Assembly: GCF_040802235.1 (NCBI RefSeq)
Contig: NC_133157.1
Coordinates: 29,901,501 to 29,965,500 of the forward strand
Direction: 5' to 3'
DNA: 64,000 bases
Source: Manis javanica
Lineage: Eukaryota > Chordata > Mammalia > Pholidota > Manidae
The translations under genes were made by a program, and so were the position numbers. How positions within the stretch are numbered: the stretch's first letter is position 1; each line of letters opens with the position of its first letter. Positions 21,534-32,479 of this stretch are shown one piece after another. A model generated the notes under the pieces. The model searched no databases, was not told the origin of the DNA, and saw only the letters and a program-made list of their open reading frames with translations.

Positions 21534-22992
21534 CTCCTTTGTTTAGGACTTTCCTCGTTAGGCGCTCCGGGATCCAGAAGGGATTTTCTTCACCCTGGGG
21601 GAAAACACACACAGCTCCCCTGGATCTGATTATGATTGGATCCGGGCCCTTCCATTGGTTAGATAACACGTCCTTCCATTTTACTAGTTCTTGTGGGTCT
21701 TTTGGCCACTGATTATGGCGATCCGCTGCTGTATGGCTTTGAGCATCCAGATTCAAAAAATTTATAGTGAAAAGTGCTAGGGCTATGGCAGTTTTTGGTG
21801 TGGGGGGTATATCTTCAATTCCCCCTTTTTGTTTAAGTAAATAGGATTTGAGCGTGCGGTTTGCGCGTTCCACAATCCCTTGACCCTGTGGGTTGTAGGG
21901 AAGGCCAGTGATATGTTTTATCCCCATGTGATGACAAAATTGAGCAAATTTTGTAGAGGTATAGGCTGGGCCATTGTCTGTTTTCAGAATCTGTGGTAAC
22001 CCCCATGCGCTCCAAGCTTCAAGGCAGTGCTGGATGACATGGGAAGCTTTCTCTCCTGACAATGGGGAGGCAAAGATGACTCCTGAACAAGTATCCACGG
22101 ATACATGTACATATTTCAGTTTCCCAAAAGACGAAATATGCGTCACATCCATTTGCCAAACTTGTAAAGGCCTAATACCTCTGGGGTTGATCCCAACATG
22201 AGGTGTGGGAAGGAAGCTGCAGCAATGTTGGCAGCTAAGGACAATGTTCCTAGCTTCGGCCCTGGTTATGCTAAACCGCTTGCGCAGTGTTTCGGCAGTG
22301 ACATGAAATTGTGTATGGAATTTTGAAGCTGTGGTGATAGGGTCTAGCAGGGGAAAAGCTATATTTCTGGTTGCGAGGTCTGCCAGGTGGTTGCCTTGGG
22401 TCATAGGCCGCTTGGAGGGCCACCAGGTTGCAGAGATAATACTTTTATCTGCTCCAGTGTCTAGGATTCCCTCAAAGCTCTTTCCCTCTATTTGAAGAGT
22501 TAATTTTGGTCTGTCTGCTAAATCTAATACTATGAAGGCTGAATCCCAGTCAGAGGAGCCGAAGCCCCTTTCTCCCCTCTCCGTGTTGGTAGCAGGATAA
22601 TTGGCGTGGAGACTAGGTAAAACTAAGAGCTGGGCTATGCGGTCTCCCAGGGATATAGGATAGATTCCTCTGGGAGCCGAACACATGATTTTTACCTGTC
22701 CTTCATAATCTTGATCTATAACTCCGGGATGAACTACCAGGCCTTTCAATGCAGCAGAAGAGCGCCCTAGGAGTAACCCAATGGTATTTGGTGGTAGGGG
22801 GCCTTTAAAGTCTGAAGGGATAGGCTGAACTCCCATCTGTGGAGTCAACACTATTCTGGTGGTGGCACGGATGTCCAATCCCGCGGAACTTGAAGTGGCT
22901 CTCCTTGGGGGGCCTGGTTGTTCCCGAATGACACTTGCGTGCTGGTTGCCCCATATATTTGCGGGCCCTGGTGACGGGGGCCCCTCTGGGCG
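21442..22992 (-). CDS. pro-pol: Frameshift product: dUTPase, truncated protease fused to integrase; RT deleted
   Basis: The frame is open from the slippery site at 22992 to 21442 in the -1 phase relative to gag; residues are numbered here from codon 22878. dUTPase motifs: LGRSS (37-41), GVIDQDYEG (52-60), GDRIAQL (78-84) and RGERGFGSS (101-109). The protease active site DTGA is at 140-143, but the frame passes within about 15 residues into [11 protein letters not shown], the end of RNase H, so the rest of protease, all of RT and most of RNase H are missing. Integrase is complete: zinc ligands H188, H192, C216, C219; catalytic D244, D301 and E337 with exactly 35 residues between the last two; C-terminal domain to 478. 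The deletion joined two reading frames of a normal betaretrovirus into one without a stop. The protease fragment should be inactive; dUTPase and integrase keep all key residues. Confidence 0.92.
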   Translation of the reverse strand, partial: RPEGPPSPGPANIWGNQHASVIREQPGPPRRATSSSAGLDIRATTRIVLTPQMGVQPIPSDFKGPLPPNTIGLLLGRSSAALKGLVVHPGVIDQDYEGQVKIMCSAPRGIYPISLGDRIAQLLVLPSLHANYPATNTERGERGFGSSDWDSAFIVLDLADRPKLTLQIEGKSFEGILDTGADKSIISATWWPSKRPMTQGNHLADLATRNIAFPLLDPITTASKFHTQFHVTAETLRKRFSITRAEARNIVLSCQHCCSFLPTPHVGINPRGIRPLQVWQMDVTHISSFGKLKYVHVSVDTCSGVIFASPLSGEKASHVIQHCLEAWSAWGLPQILKTDNGPAYTSTKFAQFCHHMGIKHITGLPYNPQGQGIVERANRTLKSYLLKQKGGIEDIPPTPKTAIALALFTINFLNLDAQSHTAADRHNQWPKDPQELVKWKDVLSNQWKGPDPIIIRSRGAVCVFPQGEENPFWIPERLTRKVLNKGDDFAVPPDPAPDTGDPDSGSIEMGNPVCLS

Positions 22993-24608
22993 TTTTTTGG
23001 CAACTCTAAGGGTTTCCCTTCTATATCTTTAATAGACCGGCACTCATTAGCCCAATGCCTGCCTTTCTTACACTTAGGGCACAACTCAGGGGTCTTTTGG
23101 GTTGTTTGTTCTGAAGCTGGGCTCCTACACTCTCTCTTTATATGTCCTAATTTCCCGCATTGAAAGCATTTGATACTTCTGTTAGTGATCCTGGCTTGTT
23201 TGTGGCTCTGTAATATGGCCGCGGCTAGGCCCGCATTGGTGAGTGGCCCTCCTATTTCTCTACAGGCTTTCAACCAGGCATGTATCCCTTTTTGTTTCCA
23301 GGGTGTTATCGCCTGTCTGCATTCCTTGGTACATTGTTCAAACACTAATTGCTCCACTAGGGGCATTGCTTGTTCCTGATCTCCAAATATTCTGCCTGCG
23401 GCCTCCATCATACGAGTGACAAAGTCAGAAAATGGCTCGCTCAGCCCCTGAATAATTTTTGTCAAATTGCCTGATACTTCTCCTTTGTTGGTGAGGGCTT
23501 TCCATGCCTTGGCGGCGCACGTGTTTATTTGTGCATATACCTGTAAGGGGAAGGCAGTCTGGTTGGCTACCCACTGTCCTTGGCCCGTCAGCATATCATA
23601 TGACCACGCAGGCTGTCCTTCGGCTGCGTTTGCGCGTGCCTGGGTCATGCTGATATCATGCCACAATGCCTTCCATTCTATGTATTGCCCCATACTAGAA
23701 AGGCATGCCTTAGTTACATATTGCCAGTCTGCGGGTGTCATGGCTGTCTCTGTTAATCTCTCAACTTGTGCTATGGTATAGTTAGCACTGACTCCATAAG
23801 CCCGAACAGATTCTGCTAACTCCTTAACTTGTTTATGGCTCAGGGGCTGGTGAGAGCGTACGCCATTATCCTCAAATACAGGAAACATTTGTCTAATTGC
23901 CTGAAGAGTATCTGGGTGGCAAAAGGAGAGTGCGCCACTCACGTAAGGTGGCGGGGCAACGGGCGTCAGGGGACACCCTGCTTTCATTTTTTCCTTGGTC
24001 CGCTTTTCAACTTTGCTGGTTCCCTTACTTCTGCACTCTGCGGTTTTATTCTCTTCCCCTTCCTCTGTGGACGTTAATTCCTCTTCAGATTCCCTATTGG
24101 AGAGTTGGAGGTCCCTCAACTCTTTCCAGGGGTATTTACTATTTTCTCCGAGGCGATCGTCACTCACTTCTCGGGGCTCTTTCGCTTTTGCCCTAGGCGG
24201 GCTTTCTCCCTCACTCTGAGGTTTCTTTACCTTCGTTTTTGTGGCCTTTTTTCGGCCGCGCGCGCTCTCTGTTTCCCGTTCCGTTTCTGACATGCTATCT
24301 TGGATATCTGTCAATGCTCTCTGACCTTCTTTTATTACCTTTTCACATCTCTCATCTTGCAGACAAGCTCTAATCAGTTTCCAGAGGGGCCTGGTGCCTC
24401 CCCTCAGGCTACCCTCCTCCTCCTCTCTATCAAGATCTTTCCCCAGTTTGTCCCAGCTCGGGATTGAGAGGGACCCTGAACAAATGAACCAGGGGGCCAC
24501 ACGGTCTATCTCCTTCACAAAAGATCCTAAGACTTTGCTGGAGACCTTCAAGTTTCGCTCTTTGAGAGCTGTCTGCAGCGCCGTGACTAATGACGGTGCA
24601 TTCCCCAT
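22851..24608 (-). CDS. gag: Betaretroviral Gag polyprotein, full-length open frame
   Basis: 585 codons. It begins MGNAPS, a myristoylation signal in strong Kozak context (GCACCATGG). Matrix spans about 1-100, followed by a charged Lys/Glu-rich linker; PPPY at 219-222 is a late domain for ESCRT recruitment; capsid follows with a major homology region around 387-400 ([14 protein letters not shown]). Nucleocapsid has two CCHC zinc knuckles: C481, C484, H489, C494 and C510, C513, H518, C523. Ends in VPPPE. The 3' end overlaps the pro frame and holds the slippery site. No frame damage. It could assemble particles in principle, or act as a dominant interfering Gag; both are inference. Confidence 0.94.
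   Translation of the reverse strand: MGNAPSLVTALQTALKERNLKVSSKVLGSFVKEIDRVAPWFICSGSLSIPSWDKLGKDLDREEEEGSLRGGTRPLWKLIRACLQDERCEKVIKEGQRALTDIQDSMSETERETESARGRKKATKTKVKKPQSEGESPPRAKAKEPREVSDDRLGENSKYPWKELRDLQLSNRESEEELTSTEEGEENKTAECRSKGTSKVEKRTKEKMKAGCPLTPVAPPPYVSGALSFCHPDTLQAIRQMFPVFEDNGVRSHQPLSHKQVKELAESVRAYGVSANYTIAQVERLTETAMTPADWQYVTKACLSSMGQYIEWKALWHDISMTQARANAAEGQPAWSYDMLTGQGQWVANQTAFPLQVYAQINTCAAKAWKALTNKGEVSGNLTKIIQGLSEPFSDFVTRMMEAAGRIFGDQEQAMPLVEQLVFEQCTKECRQAITPWKQKGIHAWLKACREIGGPLTNAGLAAAILQSHKQARITNRSIKCFQCGKLGHIKRECRSPASEQTTQKTPELCPKCKKGRHWANECRSIKDIEGKPLELPKNAQRGPRHQGPQIYGATSTQVSFGNNQAPQGEPLQVPRDWTSVPPPE
22992..22998 (-). promoter_or_regulatory. Programmed -1 frameshift slippery heptamer (gag-pro)
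   Basis: Minus strand AAAAAAC, phased A-AAA-AAC in the gag frame (codons for Pro-Lys-Asn). The -1 frame from here is open into dUTPase. The heptamer is the type used by betaretroviruses. A downstream pseudoknot is expected but was not computed. Confidence 0.88.
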
Positions 24609-24758
24609 GGTGCCTCCTTATTTACAGAGAACCATCAACCATCATCCTAAAAAGCAGGGGCCTCTCGGAACTTACCCCTCCGGGCTTTCTTCTGACCTGC
24701 AGTTCTGAATCCTCTCCAGATGTCTGAAGGGTCCTCCCTGTGCCGGTGATGTTCTGGT
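24609..24758 (-). promoter_or_regulatory. Leader with major splice donor and probable packaging signal
   Basis: 150 bases from primer site to gag ATG. A GGTAAGT donor on the minus strand has its GT at 24675-24674, placed as expected for making env mRNA. The packaging role is inferred from position. Confidence 0.7.
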
Positions 24759-24776
24759 TCCCGGGATTCGGCACCA
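24759..24776 (-). promoter_or_regulatory. Primer binding site matching tRNA-Phe
   Basis: Minus strand TGGTGCCGAATCCCGGGA, two bases after the LTR. By recall of the mammalian tRNA-Phe 3' end this is a 17-of-18 match (one mismatch at position 11). tRNA-Lys, the usual betaretroviral primer, fits poorly; tRNA-His matches only the first eight bases. Confidence 0.78.
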
Positions 24777-24778
24777 CT

Positions 24779-25112
24779 TGTCGCGTGCCCTGTCCTCGCC
24801 GGCAAGAACAGCATGCAACAACAGCAGGATTCTTCTGCAGAAAGCTTTATTCTTCAGCTCTTTGTGAAACAAATGAGTTGGGCAGGACCCAGAGGGGAAG
24901 GAGAGGCTTGCTTATATAGTTCTCATGCTCTGACCTGGTTGGTGCGGCTCCATATGCCTTATTAGCATAACCATTTGGTGGGTCTCATTGGTCCTTATGC
25001 CAAGGCGCAATTAGCATGTAGTTTAGTGGTGTGGGATGATTTGTCATTAGGAAGTTCGGGGCCTTCCGGCTGCCCTGCATGGGGCGCTATTTTCTGAGCT
25101 CGGCTGCCAACA
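24779..25112 (-). mobile_element. 5' LTR of the betaretroviral provirus
   Basis: 334 bp. It carries the promoter (TATATAAG on the minus strand near 24911) and polyadenylation signal, and the TSD copy CTCCCT follows at 25113-25118. Confidence 0.95.
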
Positions 25113-25586
25113 CTCCCTAACCGGTGTGACTTCTCTGGCCTCTGGCAAGAAGGCCGTAGAACCTCACCCGGGGGTATTTAAATAAATTACCTGGCCCTTT
25201 GTTGCCTCTCTTTGCCTGCTTATTCTGGCTAGAATTTACCTTACACTCACACCGCTTTTATTCGCTGTACGTGAAAACAGCAAATGGTAGAATTTTTTAG
25301 AAAAGAAGCAAACATACATGCGATTGATAAGATGAAAAGCAATCACCAACTAATTTCTGAATATATAGAAGAAGAGGAACCTAAAAATTAGAAGAGGAAG
25401 ATACAGAATCGCCTCGGGATTCTGAGAGTCTTCCACAGAAGTATTGTTGATCACCTTTCTGGAGCTGCAGATCGAAGAGGAAAAAAATATATTAAATAGA
25501 CAAGTAGAAGACATGTTTCATAGGCCTCTTGCATGAGTGCATCAAGAAGCTTAAAGACTGCTATTAGGTCAAGAAAGCCAAGGAAA

Positions 25587-25904
25587 TGCAGGAGTCCAGG
25601 TGACAGCAAGATTTAATAGACTACCACAGGGGCTGCAAAGGGCTGAGTCAGAGAGGTTACAGTGCCAAAAGGAAAAAATATTGGGGTTTTACAGTAATCA
25701 GTCTTTAGGCAGGCAGATGTCCCGAAGGATCTGGGCAGGACACAGGCGCAAGTACTTCCATCACTTGGTTAGTGGGACTGGAGCCCCGCGGATGTTCTCA
25801 GGCTCTGAGCAGGATGTTTTCCAGCTCCTCTCCCAGCCTGCAATTTCTCTACGAATGAAACTCAAAATATCACAATTAGTTTTCTTGTTTCTGCTTTCTC
25901 CACA
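25587..25904 (-). mobile_element. Solo LTR, minus strand, in the ANKRD26-like retrocopy
   Basis: Minus-strand ends TGTGGAG and CTCCTGCA form an imperfect inverted repeat. ATTAAA near the 3' end is followed by a GT/CT-rich tail. Retrocopy similarity stops and resumes at these borders. The TSD is not clear (AGGAAA versus AGGGCT). Confidence 0.7.
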
Positions 25905-26992
25905 AGGGCTAAACTAGAGAACGTGAGAAGTAGAGGCATACCAATAGCCCACATGGATTCTTCTGAAAAATATCCTCACTGGGAACCTGTTGCTGAAGTG
26001 AAAGACTGTTCGTAATAAAGCAGTAGGAATGAAGGCAATACAAATATCCAAAGCAGGTTTGTCAGCACAGCTAGACTTAGAAATGATATCAGAGGAAGAA
26101 TAAGAAAGCCTTGAGGGGAATGAATATAATCACCCACAGGATAAAATTATTTTACAAACATGTACCCCAGCAAAAAAAGACTTCTGAATTATCAAATCAA
26201 GCAGATTAATCTTCCACGTTTGCATCTGCAAAAAAATGTCTCAAGCAGCAGAATTGAACAAGGAACATGAGAGAAAGGATGTATCTGTACATTCAGGACT
26301 TCCATGTGGCCAAACAAGGTAAATTAAAATGGAAAATAATTGAAAACTCATCACAAATGAGTTAAAGGAGAAGTTTGGTAAACTGTGAAAAACACAAAAT
26401 TGCTACTTATCTTGAGGAAGAGCCACCAATGAAAACTCTGAAGAAAGAGCAAATGTAAAGAAAATACTTTGTTTTGAAAAATAGTATACTGGATTATGAT
26501 GAAAAAGATGCATCTCTGCAGCATTCCAGGCATTTCCTTAACAGAAAGAAAATGTCTTTCCATCTCATTCATACTCTAGGTCGCCAGGATACACCTGTCA
26601 GTCATCTCCTAAGCTTTCTTTAAGTGAAAATAAATTAGACTTTGCAAATGATAACAAACCAGACATTGAACATGTTTTTAACAAAAATGAGGAGAGTTTT
26701 TATGACAATGCAGAAAATAAAGTAAGGGGATCCCAGTAGCTGCATTTGAAGTGAAGGAAGATGAAGAGGTTGATATGCAAATGACAAAAATTATGAGCCA
26801 AGATACCACTGATTGAAAATTAGACATCAAATATGTATCTCAGTCTGGTGATACAAGAAGCCTCATCGATTTGTGGCTTGCCCACTCCAGTGAGATGAAA
26901 CACACAATTCAAATAAAAAGGCATTATATTTCTGCTATTACAAAAACCTGTAACAAAACCAATACAAGACTTGTTCCAGAAGTCATTACAAA

Positions 26993-27395
26993 TGTTAGAC
27001 AGAAATGAGTGGTATGAAAAGGAGAGGGCCCCCCAAAAATGACTCACGGAGTTGATCAGATGAAGCTACAGGGTCAAAGAGTGACTCAAGAATTGTCCAG
27101 AGTCTCCCCAGATAAGAAACATCACAAGCACGGAGATGGCACAGCCCAGGTCCTCATTTCACCAATCAGAACAAGCCTAGAGACCTAAGAGCTGTCAATC
27201 AAGGACCTCTCTGCCCTGCCAAAATCACGTCAAAGCCTCAGAATGAACATCCAAGCCTGTCTCACTTGAGGCAGGCCCACTCTGTGACTCTATGCGGAGT
27301 GTATTAAAACTTACTTTGCTTTCTTGACTTTGGTTTCTCGTCTCACTATATCCGACTTCCCTGCGACACTGAGCCGAGTTCCTTCCTTCCTAACA
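26993..27395 (+). mobile_element. Solo LTR, class I, in the ANKRD26-like retrocopy
   Basis: Ends TGTTAG and CTAACA are perfect inverted repeats; TSD CAAA at 26989-26992 and 27396-27399. ATTAAA near 27302, then a TTTC-rich U5. The internal block around GAGTTGATCAGATGAAGC aligns with the LTR at 44318-45247, so the two are one family or close relatives. Confidence 0.88.
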
Positions 27396-28239
27396 CAAAC
27401 ATATAACTGCAGTGCTAATAACTATAAAAGCTTGGGACCCGAATTAGAAAATGTGAGTTCTCCACAGTGTAGTGACAGAACATCAAAAGCATATCTAAGT
27501 GAAGAATTACAGCAAGACATGCAAAGGTTTTAGAATGAGATAGGCATGTTACTAGTAGAGCTCCTGGCTTTGGGAAAAGAGAAAGCTCAATTGCAAAAAA
27601 GAGGTTGAAGAAGAAAAGCAGCAGCACAGAAGTTGTGAAATGGGAGGATCAGGAAACAACATACAATGTTAATGATGATGACAACAATGGTTTAACTCAT
27701 CAAGGACTAGTAGAAAAACTGATAACCAGCAATTTCCTATTATGCAGAATGAAGATTCTGATAGTAGTGGTCCTGGCTTGCATCTGAAGGAAGTAAAGAA
27801 AAATAAAAATGACAAATGGACATGAAGAGAATCTGTGGTTAAACCAAGGTTTGAGAAGGCTAATTCACTAACTGGTGATCTACTACCAGTGAATGAGGAC
27901 AGCAATTCAAGTTAAATACATCAGTGTGAAAAAGGGCACAGAAACCGTCTGGTAAAAAGAACAGATCAGAAAGTAAATGAATTCAATGAATGACCTTGAT
28001 GACTTAACTCAGTCATCTGAAACAGCTTCAGATGATTGCAAGTTGCCTTACTCTAATTATTAAATAATTCCATGTTACTAAGTGAACAATTTGACATGGA
28101 TTGTAAAGATTGTCAGTTTACTGAAAATCCAGGATGCAGTTTTTTCATATAAATGATTAACAGAACTTCAAGTTAATTTTCATATTAATGACCAATGTGG
28201 CAAGGTTGCTGTGAGATGGACTTATACTGCTGAATAGAT

Positions 28240-28395
28240 TTACGCACTTTTTTTCAAATCCTTGTTCTGCTATGTTCTAGCTGGGTGACCTTGAACAGAT
28301 CGTGTAGCCTGACTATGAAAGAAGGGTAATAATTCCTTTATTAGAGGATCATGGGAAGAAGTGAGTTAATAAATGCAAATGACTCAGTTTTTTCA
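28240..28395 (+). mobile_element. MIR SINE
   Basis: CTAGCTGGGTGACCTTGAAC, then ATAATTCCTTTATTAGAGG and GAGTTAATAAATGCAAA follow MIR order. Confidence 0.7.
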
Positions 28396-28399
28396 CGTT

Positions 28400-29170
28400 T
28401 TGTTCAGTAATAACCGCTATCCAATGCCTTTTAAGTGTTCACTCCCTTTGGCTGTGCAATTCTTGTTGGGATCTTTTCTAAGGAACTTATCTAAAATGTT
28501 GAAAAAACTTAGGTATATTATTTATTGTTAAGTTGTTTATTATAGCAAAAACACTGGAGCCATCTAAACGTCCAGCAGTAGAAAAAAAATATGTTGTATC
28601 TAAAATATGCAAACAAGGCAACTATAATAGCATAGCAAGTGTATATGGTATGATCATTTTAAATGCTGATTTTTTAAAAAACAGTGTGTGAATATCATTA
28701 TAAGTGTAAAAAGAATAAACTAAACCATAAGCCCCATAAGAAAAGAAATCATATCTATTTTCTCTAGCTTGTCTCCCTATAATGTACCATAATATCTATA
28801 AATATCTGTACTGTGAGTATATGGAAGGACAGATAAATATGTGTTCTTAAAAAAATGGAAAGTAATACATTCAAATATGAAGAAAGGTTGTCCTCAGCAG
28901 ATAATTTTTGGTGTTTTCTAAGTTGTTCTTTACTTAATTTTGTTTCCTATCTTATTTCTTTTTAAAGACTGTAGAGGAGTTGAATTATCTTCTTAGGTTT
29001 ATGCCTTTCCTATGGAGACAGTAAAGAAAAAAAAGAAAAAAATCTATATCCTTTCTATAAAGATCCCTTCAAATAGTGGGTGTCAGCTCCAGTGGTTTCA
29101 AATAGACTTTGTATGACATGAATCTCCAAACCCTTGTAAGGCTTTATGTACTTCATTCTAGAGTTGTTTT
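28400..29170. other. AT-rich intergenic DNA
   Basis: No gene or clear repeat recognised. Confidence 0.4.
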
Positions 29171-29174
29171 TAAA

Positions 29175-29545
29175 GTAAGTGAAAAAGCTATGTGCACTCT
29201 GGAACTCTGTATACTAAAATTACTTTTGTTATTTTGTACATTCTCTTCCTAATGCATGGGTCAGTTCATTCCCATCTTCAAAAATCTTCTTGCCTGATGA
29301 ATACAATTCCACTCCTTAGTCTGGCATTCAAGGCCTTCCAAAGCCTAGTTCCAAAATATGCCTCCAATTTCAAGTCTTATTAAAATATTACCCAAATCCT
29401 ATGCACTAGTCTTGCCAGATTATTTTTTATTTGCAGCATACACAATACAGTGTCTTGCCTTCTTACCCATGTTCACACTGTGCTCTTAGCTTAAAATGCT
29501 TTTTCCCTTCCCTCTTGTCAAAATCCTTCAACACCAACACAAACA
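29175..29545 (+). mobile_element. L2 LINE 3' fragment
   Basis: GGCATTCAAGGCCTTCCAAA, then CTAGTCTTGCCAGATT and TTTCCCTTCCCTC with CAAAATCCTTCAACACC match the L2 3' region. Confidence 0.6.
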
Positions 29546-29559
29546 TGAAGATATGAGGC

Positions 29560-30940
29560 CATGAAAATTGGATCAGTGATGAAAATCAGTCTATAGAATG
29601 CTTAGGACTAAAGCCCTTTTACATTTCCAAATAATCAGGTGTTTGGTTTCTGCTATCAAACTGATCAAAAATCGAAGCATTTAATATTCACTAGCTTCCT
29701 AATTAGGATCTCCTGTGAGTGAGTCTCATTGATGAGAGAAAGCCATGTTACCTGGCAGAGGTTCACTCAACTCCATTTCATGACAGGAAAGCAAAAGAGA
29801 GAGAGACTGTGTGTGTGTGAGAGAGTGAGAGATGTGGGTTTTTGACTCAGGATTAATGTATCCAGCACTCTGCAGCTGAGCTTATCTGTGTGCTGGGGGG
29901 GGTGAGGGAGAGTAATGCATACTGACTAGAAGAAATTTCTGGGATTGTAGAACTATTTTATAACATTTTTAAGAGTTCCAAACTGAAGCTTGGATCACTC
30001 ACTGGTGAAGGTAGAAGACAGTAGCAATCTTCTAGCCTGGCAGATGGGCCAAAACTAGCAGATGAAGGGGAAAAAAATGAATTTCAAAGGATATTTATTT
30101 CTACCTTTTAAGGCATACTTGGAAAGTTCACCAGTAGATGACATTTTAAGATGTTTCTCTTTTATAATGGTTGCCCAATATGAGCTTTCACCCTGCCGAT
30201 AAGCACCTGCAGGAGATAGAGCCATCAACCCAGAAAGATGGCAACTGTCAGAAGAGACTGACACGTGGCAACCTCCGTTAAGTCGAGCACAGAACTGCCC
30301 TCACTGAAGTGCCACCCTCTCTTCTCTCCTTCCTCCTGTGAAACTGCAGACCAGCCAGACCCATTTCTTTTGTCTTGCAATTATCTTTCTGTAATCTTCT
30401 AGAGTATTTATAATTTCCATTTTTTATAAGTGTTCAGATTTCCATTCTCATCAGTAAAGACCATATATAACACTCCCCTCATTTGTATGAAAATTCACTA
30501 AACCAATTCTTTCCCAATAAAGATGCAGTGCACTTTTCCTCCCTTTGTATTTTACTAATTCCCTCAATAAGCCCTCACAAAATTACACCAGTATTTGATT
30601 TGCCCATGCCTTTTTCCGTTAATTCACTGGTTTGCTAGTTCAAACTATTTCAAGGGTCCAGATAATTGACTGATGCTGACTGGCATTACCCCATCTCTCC
30701 AGAAGATTAAACAAAAGCAAAGAGAATTAAATTATCTGAGAGGAAATTCTGAGACAGAAGGAAAAAGCCTCCTGAGTATATAAATCAAATGTCGTAAGAG
30801 CTCCAGGAAGTTTACAGAACACCAATCATCAAAATTCCGTAAAAATTAAAAAGGAGTTAAGTCTACCTTTAAAGCCCCAACTTCCTTGGAAGACATGATC
30901 TTAGATGAAAGGCCTTGTCTTTCACAAAAATCCTATGACT
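29560..30940. other. Intergenic DNA with a small purine/GT microsatellite
   Basis: 29800-29835 is a mixed GA and TG run. Otherwise nothing recognised. Confidence 0.4.
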
Positions 30941-30949
30941 AAGAGCTCT

Positions 30950-31410
30950 TACAGCCTCAGGTGCTGCCGACCGCCTACCCAACGCCCACTCTTCCCCCTT
31001 CCTTGCCGACAGACTCCGCTCAGGCTTCCGGAGTTGGGTGTGAGCCTGGCCAACGGGATGTAAGTAGCAGTGACTGGAAAGAGTTTCGGAGAAAGCTTTA
31101 CAGAAGACTCAGACTCAGCTGGCATGCCCCTTTTACCCTTTCCCCTCTGCCTGTTTTCCTTTCTCATTCTTCTACCTGACAGGCAAACGCAAAGCCTAGA
31201 GATGCAGCCACCCTCTTGGAAATGCGTTAAGGAAGCCACACGCAAAACACGGCCAAGGAAGACAGAGGCACCAGGCTAGTCCTCCAGCCAGGGATGGCCT
31301 CTTCTAGACTCACTGTGACAGGACAAATATAAACCCCTTCTTCGGTAAAACCACTGTATAGGGTTTTCCATTATTAACAGCCAAACCCAAAGCTAACCGA
31401 TACAATTACA
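30950..31410 (+). mobile_element. Candidate ERV-L-type LTR or related repeat
   Basis: GTGAGCCTGGCCAACGGGAT, AAGCAGTGACTGGAAAGAG-like core (31060-31080), ATAAACCCC, a CCACTG block and a tail CAGCCAAACCCAAAGC resemble an old LTR family. Borders not found. Confidence 0.4.
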
Positions 31411-31564
31411 TTCCCTCTTCCTCAAAACTGTCTCCCTTGGCTTCTGTGACACCACATTTTCCTGCTTCTCCTACTCTCTCACGGGCCCTTCCTTCCTCTT
31501 CTGCTTTGCTGGATCTTCTCCGTTAGTCCTCGTGGGAAGACTCCAGGGATCAGTCCTGAGCCCT

Positions 31565-32055
31565 TTAGTAGGCAAAAATAATAATCCTGAAAGTTGTTCC
31601 CATCATAATCCCCAGAACATGTGAATATTTCACCTTACATGACAAAAGGGACTTTGCAGGTATGATTAAGGATCTTGATATGAAGAGACAGATGATCCTG
31701 GATTCTCCAGACGGGCTCAAGGACATCTCAAGGATCTTTATAAAGGAAAGAGGGAGGTAGGGCAAGAGTCAGAATCAGAAAAAGTTGTAACTGTGGAAAT
31801 GGAGGTTGAAGTAATATACTTTAAATATGGAAAAAGGGGCCACAGCCAGTGAAACAGGGAGACTCTAGAAGCCAGAGAAGGTGAGATAACGGATTCTGCT
31901 CAGAGCCTCCAGAGGGGGTTCAGCCCTGCTAATACCTTGATTGCAGCCCAGTGAGCCCCATTTTGGACTTCAGACTTCCAGAACTATCAAATAGTAAATC
32001 TGTGTTGTTTTAAGCTACTAAATTTGTTTTAATTTGTTACAGCCATAATAGGACA
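31565..32055 (+). mobile_element. MaLR-type LTR (MLT1/MST-like)
   Basis: GTGAATATTTCACCTTACAT, GGGACTTTGCAGG, GGGCCACAGCC, GCCCTGCTAATACCTTGATT, CCAGAACTATCAAATAGTAA and TTGTTTTAAGCTACTAAATT appear in the order of the mammalian MaLR LTRs. Subfamily not determined. Confidence 0.75.
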
Positions 32056-32479
32056 TTGACCCATGCCCTGTTCCTTTATTTACATGTTCTTCCTAAGAGA
32101 CTTCAAGGCATCCTGTGGCTTTGGAAACCATCGAAATTCCAAGACTACCACATCTTTCTTGCAAACCTCACCTCTCCCCAGGAGTCCATATTTGTAATCC
32201 AAGTTACCACTTGGAGCAGGGCAGCAAGTAGGATCCCTTTTACCAAATATAGACTTACCTAAGCCTGGTTTTGTCTGAATGTATTACCTGTTGAATTAGT
32301 CTATTTTTGAATTGTTCTGTGCTCCCCGTGTGTGCTGATGAGGTAGCATCCGATGAAGGTGAGGATGCAGTTGACAGAGTAGGCCACTGTCTCCTTTATG
32401 CATTTATTCTTTCATCCAAATATAGCTATTGGCCTAACCTAGAATGTGCTAGTTGCCATGCCAGTCCCCAAGGTGGGTA

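Larger units (their letters stand above)
19078..25112 (-). mobile_element. Young betaretrovirus-like (class II) provirus with open gag and env, RT deleted
   Basis: 6035 bp on the minus strand. 334-bp LTRs at 24779-25112 (5') and 19078-19411 (3') differ at one base (19399 versus 25100). The 6-bp TSD CTCCCT (19072-19077 and 25113-25118) is the size expected for class II. In order: 5' LTR, tRNA-Phe-type primer site, leader with GTAAGT donor, gag, AAAAAAC frameshift site, dUTPase, truncated protease fused in frame to the end of RNase H and integrase, env, polypurine tract, 3' LTR. Dinucleotide ends, signals and three long frames are preserved. RT is absent, so reverse transcription would need help from another virus. 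Confidence 0.95.
18787..25245 (+). mobile_element. Class I solo LTR (about 418 bp) split by the betaretroviral provirus
   Basis: Left part 18787-19077 starts TGTTAGGC; right part 25119-25245 ends CCTTACA. The outer TSD is CTCAC (18782-18786 and 25246-25250) and lies inside an ankyrin codon series that reads through once the insert is ignored. The left part has a TATA-like CTTATAAACG near 19057; the right part has TTAAATAAATT (polyadenylation signal) near 25180. Plus orientation. The 19078-25112 provirus with its own 6-bp TSD sits inside it. Confidence 0.85.
25246..28170 (+). pseudogene. ANKRD26: ANKRD26-family retrocopy, continuation (last ankyrin repeats to coiled-coil region)
   Basis: Resumes in the same codon series with TPLLFAVREN, then EANIHAIDKMK and HQLISEYIEEE (end of the ankyrin domain). 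After the LTR at 25587-25904 it continues with SEKYPHWEP, and after the LTR at 26993-27395 with [20 protein letters not shown] and LALGKEKAQLQK; later blocks read NDLDDLTQSSETASDD, SEQFDMDCKD and KIQDAVFSY in shifted frames. These follow ANKRD26 order without introns. Many stops and frameshifts are present. Similarity fades after about 28165, well before the family's full length, and no poly(A) tail or TSD is visible, so the 3' end is truncated or ends in unspliced sequence. Not expected to make protein. Confidence 0.85.

Noticed and set aside
24759-24776. tRNA-His primer site
   Set aside because: Only the first eight bases fit; tRNA-Phe fits 17 of 18.
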